From Bagarius yarrelli (lineage: Eukaryota; Chordata; Actinopteri; Siluriformes; Sisoridae): a stretch of 64,000 bases of DNA. The notes below the pieces were generated by a model. It was not told the DNA's origin and did no database searches. It worked only from the letters and a program-made list of their open reading frames with translations. Position numbers and translations under genes: made by a program. Shown here piece after piece: positions 62,371 to 64,000 of this stretch (position 1 is its first letter; each line of letters opens with the position of its first letter). The stretch lies in NCBI GenBank assembly GCA_005784505.1, contig VCAZ01000126.1:767001-831000 (forward strand). Direction: 5' to 3'.

Positions 62371-63581
62371 ACTAACACTACTGACCTCACAGACCACAGC
62401 GAAAGGTGCTTAATCCTTTCTAACACTGTTCTTGGTGCTTCTTTTTGTGTTTTGTTCACAGTAAAGGCTGAGCCTGGATAATGTTAGAGGTATTTATTAA
62501 ACCTCACCACCAGTGCATCACCACTAGGGCTGGAAATCATTTGGGGGTTTTTTCCTGATACCACTGCCAAATAGACATTTTTAAAACAGTAGAAAAGAGC
62601 CTAAAAATGGTGCTAACCTTTAAGTGCAGTTTTTAATTGAAAAAGTAATTAAAATTAACAATATATTACAAGTATTACAGAAATACTTTTTGAACACGGT
62701 ACATCCCTCCGCTTTCAACTTAATCCCGTGTGCCTTCAAGCGTTTCGTTAGATTTGACGCGTTTCCCCCTTTAACGTTACACGCAATTATTAAAACACAT
62801 TTATTGCATGCCAGAGTGTTGAAATCTTTTGTTGTAAAAAAAATATACAACCCCATGTTCTGAATTTTTAGCTTAAGACTTAAATTTAAGCATGTTTGGC
62901 GTAGCTAGCCAACGGTGGGCTACCCACTGCCGCCAGAGCGAGTGTACCGTGTTCACATGCTCTCATTTCAGGTTGTGCTTTTTAAGACGGAATGTGAAGC
63001 ATCATGGCATTCAGTTGGGAAATTATTTTATGTCCTGTGCTTCTAATGTCCAATTTAAAGGACAAATATTTTAATTGCTCGCTGAAAGCGGCGCCGAAAT
63101 TGGCAATCTGATTCGGTTCTGGTACACACAGTTTTGGTACCCAACCCCAATCACCACTAGGGGCACTACACAGGGTTCCCGCTTCATAAAAAGTGTATGA
63201 TAACATAAACATACTCATCTGAACATAAATACAATCTCAACATTACTACATTAAGCGTCGTTTACATGGTAGAACATATATACTTTTCTACATACTGTGT
63301 GAATCTGGACTTACCCAAGTCATTATCTTCAACGAAGAACTGTACGGACATCATGACCTTTCCAGAGGGTTGCAGGTCTACCCAAAATTCTGCCCGGCCG
63401 TTGCCCTTTTTGCAGCGTTCCGCAAGTACCGACACGCCTACGGTGGCCTCGGAGAGAGGCTCCTCAGCCGTCTTCATCAGAAGAACCTGGATCACGCGGC
63501 CTTCGTAGATATGAGCGTCGAAGGTGGACTTCCACGCCGGGTACATGGTGGGTTTCCTCTGGACAAGAGTCTTACCCCGCT
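52479..63581 (-). CDS. prkcd: Protein kinase C delta, 5' partial
   Basis: Diacylglycerol-activated, calcium-independent serine/threonine kinase. Fifteen exons, leftwards: 63581-63315, 61045-60880, 60593-60562, 60321-60236, 59473-59344, 58383-58283, 58100-58013, 57001-56865, 56732-56559, 56268-56177, 55261-55199, 55088-54950, 54105-53917, 53832-53704, 52637-52479; 649 codons after a partial one, plus stop. Order: rest of the C2-like domain (MYPAWKSTFDAHIYEGRVIQ), pseudosubstrate (NRRRGAIKQ), C1A (HEFSATFFKQPTFCSVC), C1B (HRFKTHNYMSPTFCDHCGSL), hinge with GIYQ, kinase (GKGSFGKV loop, AVKALKK, YRDLKLDN, DFG, activation loop TTFCGTPDYIAPE), and tail with turn motif LSHSDKNL and hydrophobic motif FAGFSFINP. 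The first coding exon or exons (about 45-50 residues) lie beyond 64000. All junctions keep frame. Choice of delta over theta rests on the C2 and hinge motifs. Which teleost copy (a or b) is not determined. Confidence 0.95.
52838..53005 (-). mobile_element. SINE, reverse orientation
   Basis: Tail at the left (cttattatccagagtgactt), the gccttgctcaggggcccagt middle, B box gggaattgaaccc at the right. Last intron of prkcd. Confidence 0.75.
53500..53685 (+). mobile_element. SINE, forward
   Basis: Head agcgcagcggttaaggtgtt, B box gttcgattcccagc, middle ttgggcccctgagcaaggcc, tail gtaagtcactctagataaaa. It ends about 20 bases from a prkcd exon (53704). Confidence 0.75.
54115..54139. repeat. (CA)n microsatellite at a prkcd acceptor
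   Basis: In transcript sense (TG)n followed by gcgcgctcag and the kinase exon starting at 54105. The tract takes the place of a polypyrimidine stretch. Confidence 0.85.
54245..54860 (+). mobile_element. L2-like LINE 3' remnant with an internal insertion
   Basis: ctttcttcaagaggcgactg followed by aagactcacctcttcc encodes FFKRRLKTHLF, typical of the end of fish L2/CR1 reverse transcriptases. The 3' tail gtaagttgctctggatgagg... lies at 54816-54850. Between them (about 54400-54735) is a segment bounded by related ccatgacttttccatgact and tccatgacttttccaaaact stretches, which looks like a later insertion. Kinase-domain intron of prkcd. Confidence 0.5.
54924..54949. repeat. (AC)13 microsatellite forming a prkcd splice donor
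   Basis: In transcript sense the exon ends APE and runs directly into (GT)13; the first GT is the donor dinucleotide. Confidence 0.9.
55570..55950 (-). repeat. Dispersed repeat family A, copy 4 (longest, reverse)
   Basis: Reverse-complement matches to copies at 15400 and 36125: agtatgcatacg, gggaaagacgactcctcatt, caagtagtatgtctgaatcc. The ends carry related tatatagtatg / catactatatag sequences, suggesting terminal inverted repeats. Confidence 0.55.
58132..58174. repeat. Poly-A tract
   Basis: A run of about 40 A, poly-T in the transcript, lying about 30 bases upstream of the acceptor of the prkcd exon at 58100. A second run lies near 58651-58674. Confidence 0.9.
58540..58860. repeat. Dispersed repeat family B, copy 4
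   Basis: gagggctgtgtattggaaagc at the left; the interior has cgatatgatacatatcacga and tatcgatacactatcgtaaa. Same family as 40490, 45551 and 48207. Intron of prkcd. Confidence 0.6.
58945..59080 (-). mobile_element. SINE, reverse, degraded
   Basis: Tail ggcagattctcttatccaaa at the left and gctcaggggccagcggtggc in the middle. The tRNA-like head is mostly lost. Confidence 0.6.
61625..61805 (-). mobile_element. SINE, reverse, well preserved
   Basis: Tail gcagacgtccttatccaaag, middle gccttgctcaggggccaaac, B box gggaatcgaaccc, A-box region ctttaccactgtgctacca. One of the most intact copies here. Intron of prkcd. Confidence 0.8.
62164..62367. repeat. Pair of (CA)n microsatellites
   Basis: 62164-62196 and about 62330-62367, separated by unique sequence. 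Large 5' intron of prkcd. The rest of 61046-63314 shows the SINE at 61625 and a possible old DNA-transposon remnant at about 62520-63145, with no exon. Confidence 0.85.
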
Positions 63582-64000
63582 CTGGGAGGCAAAAGAGGAA
63601 GAGAGGGAAGAAAAGAGAGGGAAAAAAGAGAATTAAAGATAAGTTAATTGTATAGTTAGCTCAAGTTCATTTGTACTGTGTGAATATGATTCCCGTGTCA
63701 CACTGTAGGACCTCAGTTGTCATAATGTGAGACTGGACCAGTCGAGACGTGTCAAAAACGTACGCGTGCGAGGAGAATCGTCCAGAGTTGTACGTTATCA
63801 ATCCGTGTCACATTTAATAACCCACATTCTCTCGCTAAACCTTTGCTATTAGCAGACAAACAGAAGTGAACGACACGTCCTGAAACTCTTATAAGACTCA
63901 ATACATTTTTCTTCCTGCTGTTTTGGTCCACTGGACTCGTTTTCCCTATTTTCCTGATGGTGGTTTTGAAAGTCTGAAATCTTTTGTGGAACAAAAAATC

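Noticed and set aside
63262..63546. prkcd start at the ATG of MYPAWKST
   Set aside because: The frame continues upstream through GKTLVQRKPT to a splice acceptor at 63582, as in the family, so this Met is internal.
1..64000. CRISPR array, prokaryotic operon, phage or integrated virus
   Set aside because: No direct-repeat/spacer arrays of that type, no bacterial gene layout and no viral genes seen. All tandem repeats are microsatellites or minisatellites of a vertebrate genome.

Overview
This window is vertebrate nuclear DNA, almost certainly from a ray-finned fish. It has intron-rich genes with GT-AG junctions, very abundant (CA)n/(TG)n microsatellites, and many copies of a short interspersed element with a tRNA-like head and an L2/CR1-type tail. 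The gene set matches the block that in human lies on chromosome 3p21 (ITIH genes, MUSTN1, STIMATE/TMEM110, SFMBT1, PRKCD). The dense CA repeats and this SINE type would suit an otophysan such as a catfish, but the sequence does not fix the species.

Layout. (1) 1-15.3 kb, plus strand: two tandem inter-alpha-trypsin inhibitor heavy chain genes of the H1/H2/H3 type. The first lacks its 5' exons because of the window edge. The second is complete at 20 exons and 894 codons. Both keep the VWA metal-binding motif and the Asp-Pro-His-Phe maturation site. A roughly 2 kb near-palindromic element with three tRNA-like cassettes per arm lies in the last-but-one intron of the first gene. (2) 16.3-17.4 kb, minus: mustn1, a small nuclear musculoskeletal protein, with a TATA box and a TGACGTCA element. 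(3) 19.2-28.1 kb, minus: stimate (tmem110), an ER-resident multipass regulator of STIM1. (4) 30.7-50 kb, minus: sfmbt1, with four MBT repeats and a C-terminal SAM domain, 864 codons, and a probable non-coding first exon with an NRF1-type promoter at 49.9 kb. (5) 52.5-63.6 kb, minus: prkcd (protein kinase C delta), missing only the first coding exon or exons beyond the window.

I assembled exons by hand from splice signals, frame continuity and family knowledge. For all five genes the exon lengths sum to an intact reading frame with no premature stop. The genes are not a functional operon: they cover hyaluronan-matrix stabilisation, muscle differentiation, store-operated calcium entry, Polycomb-type repression and signalling. 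What joins them is conserved synteny.

Most of the window is intron or intergenic repeat: SINEs, at least two inverted-repeat MITE-like families with four copies each, five degenerate or perfect minisatellites, a 600 bp purine tract and many microsatellites. Several of these touch splice sites. The most unusual signals are the tRNA-cassette palindrome, a palindromic duplication that forms the stop codon of the second itih gene, a probable GC-AG intron in the same gene, loss of the first glycine of the GxxxG motif in stimate, and a prkcd splice donor that is the first GT of a microsatellite.
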